64,000 bases of DNA from Siphonodentalium dalli. Taxonomy: Eukaryota > Mollusca > Scaphopoda > Gadilida > Siphonodentaliidae. The translations under genes were made by a program, and so were the position numbers. The first letter of the stretch is position 1. Every line of letters starts with the position of its first letter. The notes under the pieces are model-generated. The model was not told the origin of the DNA. It made no database searches and saw only the letters and a program-made list of their open reading frames with translations. Location: NCBI GenBank assembly GCA_032622095.1, contig CP136065.1, forward strand, positions 96,789,343-96,853,342, in the 5' to 3' direction. Shown here piece by piece: positions 60,375-64,000 of this stretch.

Positions 60375-60679
60375 GGGTGATTACAAAATTATTTCACATC
60401 GTTATAATCATGCTGAGTTGACTGTTAGCTGAGCTCGTTGTGGAGTTTTGTGTACGTCCATGTACGTTATAATTGAAGCGAAACGTAGACTGGAAATATA
60501 ATTAGGGAGGGGAAAACGTGCGATTCTGTTGAGTATACCAAACATGCATTATTTTGTTTATTTATTGCGTTTTCTATTAGAAACAAAATGTCCTCAATTT
60601 CTGCAATGATCATATTACAGCGAGGAATGAATTGTTCACACCGATACAGATATTAGAGGGCTGCTACAAAAGCAATTAC

Positions 60680-60872
<193 letters not shown>

Positions 60873-60892
60873 TCTTTTGGATATCGCATTAC

Positions 60893-61012
60893 CTGTAATT
60901 GCTGTGCAGTTGGTCTCGTCAGAGTGGTCATTGCAATCATCACTTCCATCGCAGACCCATCCCACGTCAATGCATTTACCATCAGCGCACTTAAATTCAG
61001 TCGAGTCACACG
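60893..61012 (-). CDS. LDLa exon, copy A rank 2
   Basis: The exon is 120 nt, phase 1-1, with acceptor ttgaacag and donor GTAATG. The module reads [14 protein letters not shown], then [18 protein letters not shown] with an A-I-T-G tail. It is partner to 16105-16218, sharing EFKC.DGKCI and DHSDE; that partner is six nucleotides shorter because its tail is shorter. The donor lies about 20 bp from a long GA tract, which is a CU tract in the transcript, so splicing of this exon could be affected. Confidence 0.92.
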
Positions 61013-63296
61013 CTGTTCAAAACGAAATCGTGGTATTACGTGTTATTACGCACTAAGGGTGTTTACTGCTTCGCTGATCTGGCTGTGTCAATGGATATCT
61101 CGCAGAACAACACTTTTCGGGTTTCACGCGATGCGAGTTATTTTTGGAAATTGTATTAGAACGAAGATTATGTCCTATCCCAACAATATAACACAAACGG
61201 TGGCATCCAATGTTTTTCTGGTGATATTTTCCAAGATTAGTAATATATCCAAGACATCAGGTACCATTTGCAGAAGATGTAATTTAATTTCGGTAAATAT
61301 TCAACAAACGTTTGTATCCGCTACGCCAAATATTACGACAAATCAAAAAAGCGGAATGACGGTAAACAGGTAACGGAAACAAACAAATTCGATAACAAAG
61401 GATTAATCAACAATGTCTGACGTTGCATATGATATATACCGTATAATAATACATACTGGTGAAATAGTAACAATAACTGTAATGTATTTGCACTGTATTT
61501 TTATGTAAACTAAAGGTCATATTACGAAGTATCGGGGTGTATTTAATCTGATTAGTAGATGTTTGGCATGCAGAGGCTTTCTGGCGTGGTGAATGAGAAA
61601 CGTTCAGTGATAAGACATAGTTGTAATAATTTGAAGGAATAAAATGTTGTTTTAATGGAAATCTGAGGTGGCGCATTCATGAAACCAATATATTTGATAT
61701 ATGCCTAATAATATGATCTTGAGGGGCGTTACCAAACTGACTATGGTTTTCTTGTATCTCCCGCGCAACCGTCATCCAACCGTCATTATATAGGCCTAAG
61801 TGCTAACGTTTTAGTGTATACTATTTACAAATAGAACGCCCAGGTCCAGAATTTTCTTAAAATCTGAAAGATTGACATTTGCGGCAGCTTTTTATGCAAA
61901 ACACTATAATTTCTACATTAAAATAGTATCATTTCTCAGACCACACCACAAAATTCAAACTTCAGTACAAAGGATTAATTAAAATTCAAACTTCACTGCA
62001 AAGGCCATGTCTGTGTCAATGGATGTTTTACGTTTGAAACTTTACAGTGAAGAGGCGTGGATGTATTTGTTATGCAAACAAAAACTTACAAGGCTATTGA
62101 CCAATCAGTGTCGATTTTACTCTCTTCAAAAGTTTCCTCACATCCCATCCCGTATCCTTTGGGGATCGCTCCTAGCCATAGTGACAACACTAACCAGAAG
62201 GTAAACAATGATGAAAACATGTGTCACGTTTATTTCGTGGGTTCATCGTCACCAAAGACACACAACTGTATTGACTATCCATATCCATATGTTTATTTAC
62301 ATATTTATGCCGTTAAGCCTTGATTACTTATATATGGTAATTGGATCTAAATTAATCCCGGTAATGACTTTGGCCATGTTGTCGTTTCCCAAATATACCC
62401 ACATGATATGCCTTGTGGAAGCGCACTCTAACCTTGGTATCTATTACAATATGTTATTGATATAAAATTTATAACTTCTACTGCTATGAATCATTGCTTC
62501 TTAGTTAATTTTGGTAGAGAAATTGCACATGATAAAAATTGTGCGTTCATATGGACCAGCAAGAAAATGTATGTAAAAAAATACCAGGTACAAATGTAAC
62601 CTGGCAGTTCATTGCTGTACTGATTAGACTTGTCAGAACGCGGCGGTTTAGATATAGATTTAGGTTTAGACTGACGCTTAGACTGATTAACTAATTATTG
62701 GACATTGCATCTAGGAGAAAATTTGGTTTAGCGATCACTTATTATCACTAGCAACAGGAAATCGTTATAATTCCTATAGTTGTACACTGGTGTTGATAGT
62801 ACATAATGACTGAAATATGAGCTGTTGCACAGGCCACTCGTGAAATTAATAATCATATGGATTGTTGTACACGTACATCTGGTGTATATATGTATATATA
62901 CATCGAAGAAGTTGGGATTGATATAAAAAATACACTTTGTAAGCATAGTCCGTTATTTCAAGTGGCAGAACATGTGCCAATTTGTTTAAGTCTAGTGACT
63001 TTCATTACTGTGAATGATCGTCAATAGTATTGAGAGAGTTAAAGTCCATATAGGCAGAAACGTCCGACAATGTATTTCTTCTCTGCGATTCGACCGAATG
63101 TTCGGCCATTTTAATTTATATAACCAGGTCGTCGTCGCGATATCTGGAACGTACTGGGCTCGATTTCGAAATAGTAATTTTAACACGGATTAATAACTAC
63201 ACCGTGGAAGTCACTCTAAGTGGACGTGACACTATACAATCGTCCACTCGAATATAACCGGACAAAGCCTGTAAAATGGCAGGTTTGCTCACTCAC
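61013..63296. other. Intron between copy A ranks 1 and 2
   Basis: No gene, LINE motif or strong inverted repeat recognised. Only a short direct repeat (attcaaacttca.t.caaagg at about 61955 and 61984) was noted. Confidence 0.6.
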
Positions 63297-63422
63297 GTCT
63301 TAACTGTCCAGTGCAATTGGCTTCGTCTGATCTATCTCCACAGTCATCGTCTCCGTCACAAGTCCATGTTATATCAATGCATTTACCACTAGCACAGGTA
63401 AACATGTGGCTCCCACATCCCG
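63297..63422 (-). CDS. LDLa exon, copy A rank 1
   Basis: This 126-nt phase 1-1 exon is the most upstream seen. The acceptor is tttccag at 63423-63429 and the donor is GTGAGT. Six cysteines are present, with CGSHMFTC at the start and [13 protein letters not shown] as the calcium box. After the last cysteine the module continues with T-G-Q-L-R, an unusually long tail. Its partner at 17215-17340 has the same length, the same CGSH start, the same [13 protein letters not shown] and a matching tail ending L-R. Known for the family: the acidic box binds calcium and basic ligand patches. Upstream exons must lie beyond 64000. Confidence 0.92.
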
Positions 63423-64000
63423 CTGGAAAACAGAACTGCTGATATCATTTACTGAAAGCTGGATTGCGGTATATTTTAGTAGTATAGTGGGATAGGGATG
63501 CGAGCTGGGCCGGCCGGTCAGCGCGCGGTCCATGCTTGGACCGCTGACAGGACAGGATCGGAAGGCCGTCGCTGGAGCGCTTTGTGTCTGTGCACCAAAT
63601 CCCGGTGCGTTACTTTTTGGTCCGGTCCACCTTCCGTGTGTTTCAGCAGAAGATGGAATGAAAATATGGGTATTATGGCTTTTATAAATGCGACAATATT
63701 CAAAACATTATGTCGTTAAGGTGCAGATGCATGTATCAACAACATAATATAATGGCGGTCAGAGAAATAGTAGTCGTTATAGTGCAGGTTGTCCAAATTT
63801 AAATTTGAATGCTTATTCGTACAGTTGGCTAACTCCACAACCGACGTCATGTTCGCTGCGCATCAAATATGCTCAAATTAATTGTGTTGCATTGTACTCA
63901 CAACTGAGTCAAAGAAGCAACATAAGGTATTTTTGGTTGACCAAATATTGACAAACATGTGCACAGTATTGCGACTATAAATAACATGTGCACTGTATTG
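63423..64000. other. Intron upstream of the first visible exon, with a GC-rich patch
   Basis: 63497-63660 is clearly GC-richer than its surroundings and includes a small palindrome (gcggtccatgcttggaccgc). No motif identifies it; it may be an inserted element fragment. No further exon is seen before the window end. Confidence 0.5.

Overview
This is AT-rich, intron-dominated animal DNA. It is consistent with a marine invertebrate: short palindromes such as acatgtacatgt are abundant, exons are small and phase-1, and LINE and MITE relics are dense. I cannot name the species or phylum from sequence alone. Nothing suggests a prokaryote, plasmid or virus.

Nearly the whole window is one minus-strand gene. 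I can place 25 coding exons between 63422 and 996. All have GT-AG borders and mutually compatible phases, and together they encode about 1,040 residues in about 3.1 kb of a 62 kb span. Read 5' to 3' on the minus strand, the protein is eight LDL-receptor class A (LDLa) modules, one per exon (63422 to 46230), then a CUB domain in three exons (44960, 40549, 38836), a second CUB in two exons (28099, 26259), eleven more LDLa modules (24271 to 2976), and the first exon of a third CUB (1129 to 996). Neither gene end is in the window. No EGF module, YWTD propeller or transmembrane exon was seen, so this is a long extracellular LDLa/CUB mosaic, secreted or with its anchor outside the window.

The main discovery is a super-repeat. 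The block of eight LDLa exons plus the first CUB exon at 63422-44827 is repeated in the same order at 17340-996. Modules of the same rank share diagnostic residues, and six of the nine exon pairs have identical lengths, whereas introns show no similarity by eye. The gene appears to have grown by duplicating a multi-module block about 44-46 kb long at today's spacing, and the introns have since been overwritten.

The introns are a transposon archive. They hold a nearly complete APE-type LINE on the plus strand (50869-54630), a 5'-truncated LINE on the minus strand (41430-43770), three older LINE fossils (about 49320-50230, 58830-59620 and 37120-37480), a decayed multicopy ORF with a cysteine-rich CXC-like end (34190-35014), piggyBac-like MITEs that each carry near-perfect palindromes, a hAT-like MITE with an 8-bp target duplication, several other inverted-repeat elements, and many long hairpins. 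Tandem duplications (252 bp x 2, 30 bp x 3) and microsatellites (AT, GA) also occur. No tRNA, rRNA, CRISPR array or promoter could be supported.
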